Source of the DNA: Pleurocapsa sp. MO_226.B13 | Lineage (GTDB): Bacteria > Cyanobacteriota > Cyanobacteriia > Cyanobacteriales > Xenococcaceae | DNA: 25,147 bases | NCBI GenBank assembly: GCA_030064795.1 | Contig: JASJEI010000169.1 | Coordinates: 1-25,147 of the forward strand | Direction of reading: 5' to 3' | Shown: positions 14,550 through 24,921 of the stretch, in pieces | Layout: each line of letters opens with the position of its first letter | Numbering within the stretch: position 1 is the first letter of the stretch | Position numbers and translations under genes: made by a program | Notes under the pieces: generated by a model | The model's database searches: none | What the model was told of the DNA's origin: nothing | Seen by the model: the letters and a program-made list of their open reading frames with translations, nothing else

Positions 14550-15422
14550 ATGTTATTCAAAGATGCTCGCCTAACGCAAATTATTTTCCTCGGTTTATTT
14601 TTATTTTTAGGAGTTAGTACTAGAGATTGGACAGTACGACCAGATTTAATCCTGGTAGTAATAAGCAGTTGTTTGATTACTCAGTGGATACTGTCTTCTG
14701 TGGTGGAGTATGGCAAACACTACGATCGATATAGCCTGGTTGATGTCTACAGTAATTTAAATATTTTAATTAGTCCCAAAGTCTTAACCTCTCTGCGTAG
14801 TGCTTTAATTACTTCTCTGGGTTTGTGTTTATTACTGCGGAGTAATAGTCCTGAGACAATGGCGATCGCGGGTTGTTTGGCGATCGCTAGTAAGTTTCTC
14901 TTTCGCCACCACAACAAGCACTTCTTCAACCCCGCTAACTTCGGGATTATTGCAGCCTTAACCTTAACCAATGATGCTTGGGTGTCGCCAGGACAATGGG
15001 GGACAGATTGGTGGTATATCCTGCTATTTCTCGGTTTAGGAGGGGTAGTATTAAAGCAGGTTGGACGTTGGGATACCTCAATCGCCTTCCTCCTATCTTA
15101 TGGCGGTTTAGAAGCAGTGCGTAACCTCTGGCTAGGTTGGAGTTGGGATGTCTGGCAACATCAATTTATGAGTGGTAGCTTGTTATTGTTTGCCCTATTT
15201 ATGTTGACCGATCCGCGATCGATTCCCAATTCCCAGAAAGGTAGATTGATTTGGAGTGGCGCGATCGCCCTGGCTACTTTTATTTTGCAGCATTACTTTT
15301 ATCTTTCCACAGCAATTTTTTGGTCGTTATTTATCATTTCTCCCCTGACAATTTTGTTAGACATGGTTTGGAATGCACCCAGGTTCAATTGGCAACGGGT
15401 TCAATTAACCGCGAACAATTAA
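14550..15422 (+). CDS. RnfD/NqrB-like membrane protein (orphan)
   Basis: The 290-aa product resembles the RnfD/NqrB membrane subunit of Rnf and Na+-NQR electron-transport complexes. It is hydrophobic throughout, with about eight to nine membrane spans. Family marks include SSCLITQWILS near residue 40, SLRSALITSLGLCLLLRS (87-104), the conserved HHNKHFFNPANFGIIAALTL (125-144) and SGSLLLFALFMLTDPRSIPN (209-228). The window has no other rnf or nqr subunit, and the S/T-G-A-T motif that carries covalent FMN in true RnfD/NqrB is not visible at its expected place. It is therefore an orphan relative, not part of a classical Rnf complex. The next gene downstream in the same direction encodes a DUF2330 exported protein, a pairing I recall in other cyanobacteria. 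Confidence 0.83.
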   Translation: MLFKDARLTQIIFLGLFLFLGVSTRDWTVRPDLILVVISSCLITQWILSSVVEYGKHYDRYSLVDVYSNLNILISPKVLTSLRSALITSLGLCLLLRSNSPETMAIAGCLAIASKFLFRHHNKHFFNPANFGIIAALTLTNDAWVSPGQWGTDWWYILLFLGLGGVVLKQVGRWDTSIAFLLSYGGLEAVRNLWLGWSWDVWQHQFMSGSLLLFALFMLTDPRSIPNSQKGRLIWSGAIALATFILQHYFYLSTAIFWSLFIISPLTILLDMVWNAPRFNWQRVQLTANN

Positions 15423-15434
15423 CAGCAAATTGAT

Positions 15435-15536
15435 GTAGAGACGTAATATATTGCGGTGAGATCCCGCGTCCTAAAGGATACCGCTTCGCATATCGGCGTA
15501 AGACGCAAGGGAATGCTCACCAAGACACGTCTCTAC
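15435..15536. repeat. 102-bp compound foldback element
   Basis: Three nested stems enclose each other: GTAGAGACGT (15435-15444) with ACGTCTCTAC (15527-15536); GGTGAG (15455-15460) with CTCACC (15516-15521); GCGTC with GACGC inside. The centre holds TCCTAAAGGATACCGCTTCG..., the same sequence as at 17260-17285, so one repeat family seems inserted into the loop of another. The outer blocks match the element at 8018-8062. Confidence 0.75.
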
Positions 15537-15853
15537 GGGATTTAACAAATTATCGCGGTTGCCATTCAGATTAAAAAATCCTAGGGTGGGCAAAACATAA
15601 ATTGGCTGTTCATCGAATAATGAGCTTTTATTGCCCACCAAATAATAATCAGTTATCAACAACTGTAGGTTGGGTTAGCTACTAACAAATGCACTTAGTA
15701 CAAGCAATCATAGAGTCATAGCGTAACCCAACATCACCAAATCATCTTAATGGTGTAAGACGATCGCTTTAACCTTCAAACTTCCTTTTTTTTGTTGGGT
15801 TGCACTGCGTTTAACCCAACCTACAAAAACTTATCAGTTATCAGTAATTAGTC
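15537..15853. repeat. Intergenic inverted repeats before the DUF2330 gene
   Basis: This stretch holds no gene. GGTGGGCAA (15585-15593) pairs with TTGCCCACC (15631-15639), and the same arms recur at 17400-17408 and 17446-17454. A longer pair, GTAGGTTGGGTTA (15665-15677) with TAACCCAACCTAC (15812-15824), encloses 134 bp that include further AACCCAAC copies. A short minus-strand frame across 15471-15662 is composed of these repeats and is not a gene. Confidence 0.7.
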
Positions 15854-17185
15854 ATGAAAACATTACGCATTTTATTATCCTGCATCCTTACAGGTACAAT
15901 CTTATTTTTCGGTATCAAACCCGCCTTGGCATTCTGTGGCTTCTATGTCGCCAAAGCCGATAGCAGTCTTTACAATCAAGCCTCGCAGGTAATCATTGCC
16001 AGGGATGGAAAGCGCACAGTCTTAACCATGTCCAACGACTATCAAGGAGAAGTCAAAGACTTTGCGATGGTTGTCCCCGTACCAGTAATTTTAAAAGAAG
16101 AACAGGTACATATTAATGATGCCAAAATCTTATCAAGACTGGATGGATTTAGTGCGCCGAGATTAGTAGAGTATTTCGATGAAGATCCTTGTCAGCCTAG
16201 ATATCTTTTTCAAGATCGAGGAATACAATCTGCACCAATGATGGAAAGTGGAATCGCACTGAGAAAGCAATCTGCAAGTAGTTTAGGCGTAACCATAGAA
16301 GAACAGTTTAGTGTCGGAGAATACGACATTATAATTCTTAGTGCCAAAGAATCAGATGGCTTAGAAACTTGGTTGATTCAAAATGACTATAAAATCCCTC
16401 AAGGTGCAAAAGAATTACTCCAGCCTTACATCAAGCAAAATCTCAAATTCTTCGTAGCGAAAGTCAACTTAGAAGAATACGACCAAAATGGCTTTGAGAA
16501 ACTTCGACCAATTTCGATCGCCTATGAATCGCCTAAGTTTATGTTACCAATCCGTTTGGGAATGATGAATGCTCAAGGCGACCAAGATCTATTAATTTAT
16601 TTACTCTCTCCCAAAGGACAGGTAGAACTCACTAACTATCGCACTGTAAAAGTTCCTTCCAATACTGAAATACCCGAATTCGTCCAAGCGGAGTTTAAAG
16701 ACTTTTATCAATCGATGTTCCAAAAATCCTACGAACGGGAAAACAAACAGGTGGCTTTTCTAGAATATGCTTGGGATATGAGTACCTGCGATCCTTGTTC
16801 TGCCGAACCTCTAAACCGAGAGGAATTAAAACAGGCGGGAGTATTTTGGCTAGATAGAAATTCTAATAATCCTTGGGGTGGTAGTAATGTCTTTATTACT
16901 CGTCTCCACGTTCGTTATACCCGCGATCGCTTTCCTGAAGATCTTAAATTTCAATCTACGAGCGATCGCTCTAATTTTCAAGGACGCTATATTATCCGCC
17001 ATCCCTACACTGGGGAAATGACCTGTAGTGCAGCAGAACAATATCAGCAACGAGTTATGCAAAGACAAGAACAAGAAGCCGAAAATCTTGCTAACTTAAC
17101 AGGGTGGGATATTAATGAGATCCGCGACAAGATTACTTTTCTAGATGCTCAACCTATACCCTGGTGGCGCAAACTTTGGAATTAG
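15854..17185 (+). CDS. DUF2330 family exported protein
   Basis: The 443-aa product starts with a clear Sec signal peptide (MKTLRILLSCILTGTILFFG, cleavage after PALA, before FCGFYV). The mature part matches DUF2330: CGFYVAKADSSLYNQASQV at its start, then VLTMSNDYQGEVKDFAMVVP (about 56-75), GVTIEEQFSVGEYDIIILSA (144-163), and a C-terminal domain with VFITRLHVRYTRDRFPEDL. Several Cys are spaced in short motifs (CDPCSAEPL near 316, TCSAAEQY near 389), which suggests disulfides outside the cytoplasm. The C-terminal PWWRKLWN is basic and aromatic. The family has no assigned function. Its neighbour is the orphan RnfD-like protein 432 bp upstream on the same strand, so a joint role at the membrane is possible. 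Confidence 0.9.
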   Translation: MKTLRILLSCILTGTILFFGIKPALAFCGFYVAKADSSLYNQASQVIIARDGKRTVLTMSNDYQGEVKDFAMVVPVPVILKEEQVHINDAKILSRLDGFSAPRLVEYFDEDPCQPRYLFQDRGIQSAPMMESGIALRKQSASSLGVTIEEQFSVGEYDIIILSAKESDGLETWLIQNDYKIPQGAKELLQPYIKQNLKFFVAKVNLEEYDQNGFEKLRPISIAYESPKFMLPIRLGMMNAQGDQDLLIYLLSPKGQVELTNYRTVKVPSNTEIPEFVQAEFKDFYQSMFQKSYERENKQVAFLEYAWDMSTCDPCSAEPLNREELKQAGVFWLDRNSNNPWGGSNVFITRLHVRYTRDRFPEDLKFQSTSDRSNFQGRYIIRHPYTGEMTCSAAEQYQQRVMQRQEQEAENLANLTGWDINEIRDKITFLDAQPIPWWRKLWN

Positions 17186-17188
17186 TAA

Positions 17189-17330
17189 GGGCGATTCCCT
17201 AAAGGACTCGCTTTATCCTAAAGGACTAGCTTCGCGTCGTGCGAAGCCCGCGCATGACTCCTAAAGGATACCGCTTCGCATATCGCTGCGCATCGCGGTA
17301 TCCGTGATAGACGCTTCGCGCGAATCGCCC
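17189..17330. repeat. Compound palindrome cluster
   Basis: Outer arms GGGCGATTC (17189-17197) and GAATCGCCC (17322-17330) enclose a hairpin CTTCGC-GTCGT-GCGAAG (17230-17246) and a second one with arms GGATACCGC (17266-17274) and GCGGTATCC (17295-17303). The motif CTAAAGGA occurs three times. About 27 bp from 17260 are identical to the loop of the element at 15435-15536. Confidence 0.75.
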
Positions 17331-17399
17331 CTACAGATCGCTGTACGGGCGATCGATAATTGATAATTGTTTATTGATTCTTGACTCTACAATTGTTTT

Positions 17400-19483
<2,084 letters not shown>

Positions 19484-19738
19484 ATGAATATCGCCTATTT
19501 TCGCCTATTATTTTATCTATAAAACTGTAACAGATATCAAAAATTAATAACAATTAACTAAAAAAATCTGGTTTATCTTAGACTGCGTAGTAATATATAC
19601 CTAATATTTTTAATTATTGAAAAAGAATAGATTAACTGCCAAAATAGTCTTTTAAGTCCCACCTATAACTATCTATAACCTTCTCGATCTGAAGCAGTTT
19701 TCGATCGTAACAAATAGCATTAGAAAAAATGTAAACTA

Positions 19739-20461
19739 ATGTCCGATCTTGCCTTTACGGTAAAGAACAAACTCCTGTCCAGTTTGTTGTCATCTACTTA
19801 TCAACGTTTGTCACCTCATCTAGAAGAAGTATCATTCGACGCTGGAGAAGTCGTACACCAACCAGACACCAAAATTACAGAAGTTTATTTTCCTCAAAGC
19901 GCGAGATTTTCTCTGGTGCTAATGATGTCCGATCGCTCTGTCATTGAGATCGGTTCAATTGGCTTTGAAGGTATAGTCGGACTGTGTGTAGTTTTTGGTA
20001 GCGATAGCACCAATACTAGTTCTATGGTTCAAATACCTGGTACGGCATTAAAACTACCCGCAGAGATTATTAAACAAGAGTTTCAGCGAGGGGAAGAATT
20101 ACAAAAGTTACTCCTACTCTACACTCAGGTACAACTGGTTCAAACTTCTCAAATAGCTGCTTGTAGATCCCATCACGAAATCGAACAAAGACTTGCTCGC
20201 TGGCTATTGTTGATTTATGACGGCATACAGCAAGATACATTACCACTAACGCAAAAATTCATTTCTTTAATGCTGGGAGTTAGACGCGCCAGCATTACCG
20301 AAACGGCAATTTCTTTTCAAAAGCAAGGAATCATTCAATACAGTCGGGGTAAAATTACCATCCTCAATAGTTCTCGACTAGAATCAATTGCCTGTGAATG
20401 TTACGGCAAAATCAAATCTGAATACAACCGCCTTTTGAATACCGAGATCGCAGAAAATTAA
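19739..20461 (+). CDS. Crp/Fnr family regulator, first of a tandem pair
   Basis: The 240-aa product has an N-terminal cupin-like sensor barrel (about 25-125, with VSFDAGEVVHQP, EVYFPQSARFSLVLMMSD and SIGFEGIVGL) and a C-terminal winged helix-turn-helix (LPLTQKFISLMLGVRRASIT, about 177-196, then GIIQYSRGKITILN). The cAMP contacts of classical CRP are absent, as usual for this large cyanobacterial subgroup, so the signal is unknown. A Cys-containing stretch IACECYG near the C-terminus is shared with the next gene. By eye about half of the residues match the protein encoded at 20681, so the pair arose by local duplication. It has a 219-bp gap to its sister gene. Confidence 0.9.
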   Translation: MSDLAFTVKNKLLSSLLSSTYQRLSPHLEEVSFDAGEVVHQPDTKITEVYFPQSARFSLVLMMSDRSVIEIGSIGFEGIVGLCVVFGSDSTNTSSMVQIPGTALKLPAEIIKQEFQRGEELQKLLLLYTQVQLVQTSQIAACRSHHEIEQRLARWLLLIYDGIQQDTLPLTQKFISLMLGVRRASITETAISFQKQGIIQYSRGKITILNSSRLESIACECYGKIKSEYNRLLNTEIAEN

Positions 20462-20680
20462 GCCAGAGCGGTTATTTGTACGATACCGAACAGAGATTTG
20501 GATTGGGGTTAGGTATTATTTTTAACCAGCCAAATTGCTAACAGACTGTATACATAAGCACTCTGTCATTTGCAATTTCCAACCAGCAAACCTACATAAA
20601 TTTAGGAGTAGCCTTATTCCGCAGGAGTTGTAGGGTCATTTGCGATCGCTATAACTTAATCAAGGGGAAGTATTCCAATA

Positions 20681-21397
20681 ATGTCCGAGAAAATCAAGAA
20701 TCCAATCAATCAGATCCTGAAAGCTTTGCCTAATTCTCAATATCAACGTATCGCTTCTCATCTCAAGCAAGTCAATCTAAGTAGTGGTGAAATTCTTTTA
20801 GAACCTGGTGAAGAAGTTCGGGAAATCTATTTTCCTCAAACGGCAATGATTTCTTTGGTTTCGATCATGATGGATGGTTCGACTACGGAGATCGGTTTGA
20901 TTGGCAACGAAGGTATGGTTGGTCTTCCTGCAATTTTGGGGGGGAAATCTACTACGAGTCGCTCAATTGTACAGATTGCAGGAGTAGCATTAAAAGTTCC
21001 AGCAGAGATTATCCTACGAGAATTTCATCGAGGGGAAAAACTACAACAGTTAGTGCTACTCTATACTCAAGCATTGTTAACTCAAGTTTCTCAGAGTGCT
21101 GCCTGTAATCGTCAACATAAAATTGAAGAAAGGTTAGCTCGCTGGTTACTATCGGTTCAAGATTGTGTACTTCAAGATGAATTGCCTTTAACCCAAGAGT
21201 TCATTGCCAATATGTTGGGTACTCGTCGTTCTGGAGTAACGGTGGCAGCAGGAATACTTCAGCAAGCGGGTATAATCCGCTACAGCCGTGGTAGAATTAC
21301 AATTCTCAACCGAGAAGATCTCGAAGCAAGATCTTGTGAATGCTATCGTCTGGTACAAAATGAATTTGTGCGTCTGTTGGGTTCTCGACGAGGTTGA
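20681..21397 (+). CDS. Crp/Fnr family regulator, second of a tandem pair
   Basis: The 238-aa product has the same layout as its upstream sister: sensor barrel (VNLSSGEILLEPGEEVREIY, TEIGLIGNEGMVGLPAILGG), dimer helix with CNRQHKIEERLARWLL, and winged HTH (LPLTQEFIANMLGTRRSGVT, then GIIRYSRGRITILN). The C-terminal SCECYR motif is retained. Compared with the first copy it is closer to the usual family pattern in the recognition helix (GTRRSGVTVAAG against GVRRASITETAI), so it is likely the more conserved copy and the other has diverged. A good Shine-Dalgarno sequence AAGGGGA lies upstream of ATG 20681 (about 12 bases). The regulon cannot be told. Confidence 0.9.
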   Translation: MSEKIKNPINQILKALPNSQYQRIASHLKQVNLSSGEILLEPGEEVREIYFPQTAMISLVSIMMDGSTTEIGLIGNEGMVGLPAILGGKSTTSRSIVQIAGVALKVPAEIILREFHRGEKLQQLVLLYTQALLTQVSQSAACNRQHKIEERLARWLLSVQDCVLQDELPLTQEFIANMLGTRRSGVTVAAGILQQAGIIRYSRGRITILNREDLEARSCECYRLVQNEFVRLLGSRRG

Positions 21398-21419
21398 GAT
21401 GTATTGATTCAGTTTTTAA

Positions 21420-21440
21420 CCCCCGCCTAAATAACGGGGG
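21420..21440. terminator. GC-rich hairpin between convergent genes
   Basis: CCCCCG (21420-21425) pairs with CGGGGG (21435-21440) around a 9-base AT-rich loop. It lies between the stop of the second Crp-type gene and the convergent rpmF, so it could stop both. A run of T precedes it on the plus strand, but no T-tract follows on either strand, which keeps confidence moderate. Confidence 0.45.
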
Positions 21441-21462
21441 CTGGCGATTTGTCCGCGCCAAT

Positions 21463-21639
21463 CTATTCTTCGTCTTCGTCTTCGTCATCTTGTGGATAGA
21501 CAAAACTATTTGAGCGTCCAGTCAAGACTGATTTGCCCAGAGATAAAGCTTTTTGGGCTTCTAAAGCTGCTTTGCGTTTCCAAACTGCTTTGCGACTATT
21601 ACGTTTTGATTTAGAAGTTTTCTTCTTTGGTACTGCCAT
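21463..21639 (-). CDS. rpmF: 50S ribosomal protein L32
   Basis: A 58-aa gene on the minus strand, from ATG 21639 to TAG 21463. The product begins [20 protein letters not shown] and continues [20 protein letters not shown], the pattern of cyanobacterial and plastid bL32, a small basic protein of the large ribosomal subunit. It lacks the CxxC pair found in some bacterial L32 proteins, as is usual in cyanobacteria. The last eight residues are an unbroken acidic run, DDEDEDEE, coded by near-repetitive GAC/GAA codons, an unusual end for a ribosomal protein. It lies 55 bp downstream of the 258-aa gene on the same strand and could be co-transcribed with it. Confidence 0.95.
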   Translation of the reverse strand: MAVPKKKTSKSKRNSRKAVWKRKAALEAQKALSLGKSVLTGRSNSFVYPQDDEDEDEE

Positions 21640-21694
21640 AATGATTTAATTTAAAAGAACAACCTTTCTATTGTAATGGTTTGACCAAAAAAAG

Positions 21695-22471
21695 CTAGAG
21701 TGTTTGACCGGGAAACAAACTAGTTTCGCCCAGAGATGCTTCTAAATCCCTGTTGTCAGACTCCAGAAACTTCTGACTAACTATGGTTCTAAATTCTTCA
21801 AAGTCAGTTTTCCAATTCTGAAGAAATGTATTGATTTGAGTCAGGCGATCGCTTTGATTATCTTTGGGATTGACATTGTAGTTGAAGTTACCAGCAAATA
21901 AGATTGCTATAATCGGCTGTTTCTGGGGTTGTTGCAGTCTAGCTTCAGAAATATTCATGGTCAACTGGCATCTATCCAAGATATACATGAGATTGATACC
22001 TGCCTGTACGGGAACTCTACCAATTTTTTTCCAAGGACCAGAACCCAGTAAAGTACCAGTGATATAGTGACGCACGGTTTGGGGAGCAGTAGGAAAGGGA
22101 ATCAAAATTTTGGGACTACAACTCAAACCCATATATTCTGCATGGGGTAGCTTTTCAATATATTTGCTAGCTACAGCAGCCAAATTTAACTGTTCTAGTT
22201 GTTTATTACCAAGAGACTCACTAAGAGTAATAGTACCAGGTTGAGCATTGATATTAATGCCATTGGTAAAGTTGAGTTTGGCAAAATTGGGATTGAGTAC
22301 GGGCTGTTGCGACAGTTCCCATTCTTTGGGAACGATCCCGCTAAATTTGAGAAAATCCTGACTCAACATTGTTGGAGTTAGATCTTGAGCTGCAATGATG
22401 AGGGATATTTCTTCTATATAACTAGTTCGATCGGGAGAGTTCACAGCAGATGCTACATTTGATATCGTCAT
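21695..22471 (-). CDS. Conserved-looking protein of unknown function
   Basis: I do not recognise this 258-aa product. It has no signal peptide or clear membrane helix. It starts with a Ser/Thr-rich stretch, then SYIEEISLIIAAQDLTPTML and DFLKFSGIVPKEWELSQQPV. A middle part has FTNGININAQPGTITLSESL, and later IEKLPHAEYMGLSCSPKIL. The final third has QPIIAILFAGNFNYNV, then a helix around LTQINTFLQNWKTDFEEFRT. Mixed alpha/beta composition, normal codon use and position directly upstream of rpmF on the same strand support a real gene. The pattern of a hydrophobic beta strand FAGNFNYNV after a Met-rich core is not one I can place. Confidence 0.75.
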   Translation of the reverse strand: MTISNVASAVNSPDRTSYIEEISLIIAAQDLTPTMLSQDFLKFSGIVPKEWELSQQPVLNPNFAKLNFTNGININAQPGTITLSESLGNKQLEQLNLAAVASKYIEKLPHAEYMGLSCSPKILIPFPTAPQTVRHYITGTLLGSGPWKKIGRVPVQAGINLMYILDRCQLTMNISEARLQQPQKQPIIAILFAGNFNYNVNPKDNQSDRLTQINTFLQNWKTDFEEFRTIVSQKFLESDNRDLEASLGETSLFPGQTL

Positions 22472-22801
22472 AAAATTTTAACCAGCCGAAACTATTACTC
22501 AGGTCTACATAACTTCTAGTATGAATCGAAAATTACTATTTACCTCACTTCTGCTCGCAAGATGACGCAAAAATACTCAGAAATTTCTAGGTTTTGATGG
22601 CATCAATTTTGTTGCTTGGTGAGTTTAATTTCCCCTTTTTAGATCGATAGCCAGTAACCAAGGGCTAAAAACTATTACATCGAAACCAAAAGGATTCACA
22701 TTAGACGTATATTAAGTAACTTGCCCAAAAAGACGAATAAACTCACACTTAGTTAAATTATTTTAATTGCGACTAGTTGCAATTAGGGAGGCTGGTTCGG
22801 C
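22472..22801. other. Intergenic region, no gene seen
   Basis: About 330 bp of AT-rich DNA between the 258-aa gene and the protease gene, both on the minus strand. It must hold the promoter of the 258-aa gene. A 14-codon plus-strand frame at 22521-22565 looks like the start of a signal peptide (MNRKLLFTSLLLAR) but stops at once. No hairpin or repeat stands out. Confidence 0.45.
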
Positions 22802-24142
22802 TTATTCGGGAGTTAGAGATTTGAAGGTGGGATTTTCTTTTCTGCTAATTGTCTCATTTTTCAAGATCGCCACCGCTCTGGCATACTGAGGATCTGCTAG
22901 CGTAGCAATGAGATCGGGGTTGATACTCAAATGAGTCTGCTGTTCGCGACTGAGGTTTACTTGGATGTCGGGATCGATACCTTTTTGATTGATGTCCATA
23001 CCACTAGGGGGGTAATAACGGGCAATGGTAACGGCCAAACCAGAACCATCGGAAAGAGAATGAACCGACTGTACTGTTCCCTTTCCATAGGTACGGCTAC
23101 CAACTACCTTGGCTCGCTGATTCTCTTTTAATGCCCCTGCTAAAATTTCACTAGCACTGGCAGAATAACCATCTACCAAAACTACTAGGGGTAAATTGGT
23201 CAAAGCTTTGCCATTAGCAGAAAATTTTTCGTTACCGCCTTTGCGATCGATGGTGGAGACAATTGCTCCTTTTTCCATCCACATCCGCGCAATTTCCACA
23301 CTGGAAAATAGCAAACCACCAGGATTGCCTCGCAGATCTAAAATGAAGCCTGAAGCCTGTTTTTTGCTCAGATCTTGGATCGCATTTTGCATTTGTTCGG
23401 CTGCATGAGAACTAAACTCATCCAACTTGATATAGCCTATTTTCGAGTCTTGTTCTTGATTGAGAGTATAACTAACAGAAGGAAGCTCGATCTGCGCCCT
23501 AGCTATAGTGACATCAAATGCTGGCTTACGATCGCGAGCGATCTTTAATTTGACTTCCGTGCCGACTTCTCCTTTAATCTCGGATGAGGCTTGCTCTAAA
23601 GTCATCAACTGAGTGGGTTTGCCATTGATACTTACAATGCGATCGCCTTTTCTCAGTCCCGCTTGGCTTGCAGGAGAGTTGGGAATGGGTTCGACTACCG
23701 TCAATTTACTGGTCTTTTCATCGATTCCCAGACGAATACCAATTCCCGAAAGTTCTCCAGAGGTTTGGCTGGTTAGTTCTTCATATTCTCTAGGTTCTAG
23801 AAAGCGGGTGTAGGGATCTTCCAAACTTTTTAGAGATTGACGAATTGCTCTATATGCCGATTTTTTATCTGCATAATTTCTGCGGAGTAATTCTTGTCGT
23901 TGAATTTTCCAGTCTATATGATTAAAGTCACGATCTACAAACTCGCTATTAACAATTTGCCATACTTCATCAACGACGGTTTTGGGGCTATCTTCCATCG
24001 CTGCAACTACGGACGAGCCACTTTGAGCTACTAGTAAAGACGTAGTGGTAGCCACAGCCAGGAATTTAGTAGCTTTGGAGCGAAATTTTTTGGAGCTTAA
24101 TAAATTAGAGACCAAACTAAAACGTCTAGAAGAATAGTTCAT
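22802..24142 (-). CDS. C-terminal processing peptidase (S41 family, CtpA-like)
   Basis: The 446-aa product is a carboxyl-terminal processing protease. Cyanobacterial CtpA removes the C-terminal extension of the D1 protein of photosystem II on the lumen side; paralogues have other targets. A basic N-terminus with a hydrophobic stretch (FLAVATTTSLLVAQSGSSVVAA) serves as signal or anchor. A PDZ domain covers about 125-210 (GELSGIGIRLGIDEKTS, PASQAGLRKGDRIVSING). The catalytic region has ILDLRGNPGGLL, then VDGYSASASEILAGAL with the nucleophile Ser 329 and TYGKGTVQ with Lys 354; the 25-residue spacing matches the family. ATG 24142 is preferred to TTG 24148. Which of the cyanobacterial Ctp paralogues it is cannot be settled from the sequence alone. 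Confidence 0.93.
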   Translation of the reverse strand: MNYSSRRFSLVSNLLSSKKFRSKATKFLAVATTTSLLVAQSGSSVVAAMEDSPKTVVDEVWQIVNSEFVDRDFNHIDWKIQRQELLRRNYADKKSAYRAIRQSLKSLEDPYTRFLEPREYEELTSQTSGELSGIGIRLGIDEKTSKLTVVEPIPNSPASQAGLRKGDRIVSINGKPTQLMTLEQASSEIKGEVGTEVKLKIARDRKPAFDVTIARAQIELPSVSYTLNQEQDSKIGYIKLDEFSSHAAEQMQNAIQDLSKKQASGFILDLRGNPGGLLFSSVEIARMWMEKGAIVSTIDRKGGNEKFSANGKALTNLPLVVLVDGYSASASEILAGALKENQRAKVVGSRTYGKGTVQSVHSLSDGSGLAVTIARYYPPSGMDINQKGIDPDIQVNLSREQQTHLSINPDLIATLADPQYARAVAILKNETISRKENPTFKSLTPE

Positions 24143-24148
24143 GAGCAA

Positions 24149-24477
24149 GCTAAACTTGTGATAGTGATTACAGTAGGGTTGCAGAATACTTTCAAATCGG
24201 ATTTAAATGTAGGATTGGTAAAAATTAGGTTCTAGCGATCGGCTAGGAAGATTTCCAATCTATCTTCAATTTAGATAATAATTAGGTTAGGTGTAACTAG
24301 GAATTTACTAAACAGAACATTTAATAAAAATTAAGTCGCCCTAACTTGGATTCAATGATTAATTTTTTGTTAAACTTTTTTGGACTTTAATTACAGAATA
24401 CATAAATTTATCCTATATATATGTATAACATTTTGCAATTACTAGTTGTGGAAGAAAGGTAGCTCTCGCTTGGCTGA
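24149..24477. other. Intergenic region, no gene seen
   Basis: About 330 bp of very AT-rich DNA between the Nudix gene and the protease gene, both on the minus strand. It holds the promoter of the protease gene. Poly-A/T tracts and a run of alternating TA (near 24414-24424) are visible, but no reading frame, strong hairpin or copy of the other repeats. Confidence 0.45.
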
Positions 24478-24921
24478 TTAGGTTTGTGTAGCAATAAAAT
24501 CGAGCATAATTTGACGATGGATGTCTCCAAGCGATCGCTCTTGTTTGGCTTTGGGAGAATAACCATAACCGCGCTGAATTTCTTCAGGAGTCAATAAAGC
24601 TAAATCCCAGCCTTCCTTTAATTCTAGCTCTTCTAGAGGAACGAGTAGCGGACAAGAATACATATAGCGAATAATTTTCCGATCGGCGTAACAGCGAAAC
24701 TCAGTCAGTTCGTCAACTGAGTAGTTAATCTCTTCCATCAGTTCTCTCTTGAGTCCTGCTTCTGGTTCTTCTCCAGGGTCTAAATGACCGCCAAACAATC
24801 CCCATACCCCAGGATAGAGAATACCTGGAAGATCATCTCGCAACTGCATTAAATATTTACCTTCTTGATAAATAATCGCCATGGTGACTGGGATTCGCTC
24901 CTGAAAGAGAAAATTATTCAT
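24478..24921 (-). CDS. Nudix hydrolase
   Basis: The 147-aa product is a Nudix-family pyrophosphohydrolase, which cleaves nucleoside diphosphates linked to another moiety. The Nudix box runs from Gly45 to about residue 67: GHLDPGEEPEAGLKRELMEE with the pattern G-x5-E-x7-RELxEE intact, so the metal-binding Glu residues (60, 63, 64) are present. The Gly that normally follows the box is Asn66. The preceding YPGVWGLFGG and following FRCYADRKIIRYMYSCPL fit small housekeeping members. The C-terminus holds WDLALLTPEEIQRGYGYSPK. No membrane segment is visible. It starts at ATG 24921. The substrate cannot be told from the sequence. Confidence 0.92.
   Translation of the reverse strand: MNNFLFQERIPVTMAIIYQEGKYLMQLRDDLPGILYPGVWGLFGGHLDPGEEPEAGLKRELMEEINYSVDELTEFRCYADRKIIRYMYSCPLLVPLEELELKEGWDLALLTPEEIQRGYGYSPKAKQERSLGDIHRQIMLDFIATQT

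Noticed and set aside
15471..15662. 63-aa minus-strand reading frame
   Set aside because: It consists wholly of dispersed inverted repeats.
22521..22565. Signal-peptide-like start MNRKLLFTSLLLAR
   Set aside because: It stops after 14 codons and no frame continues it; chance or a long-dead fragment, not supportable as a gene.
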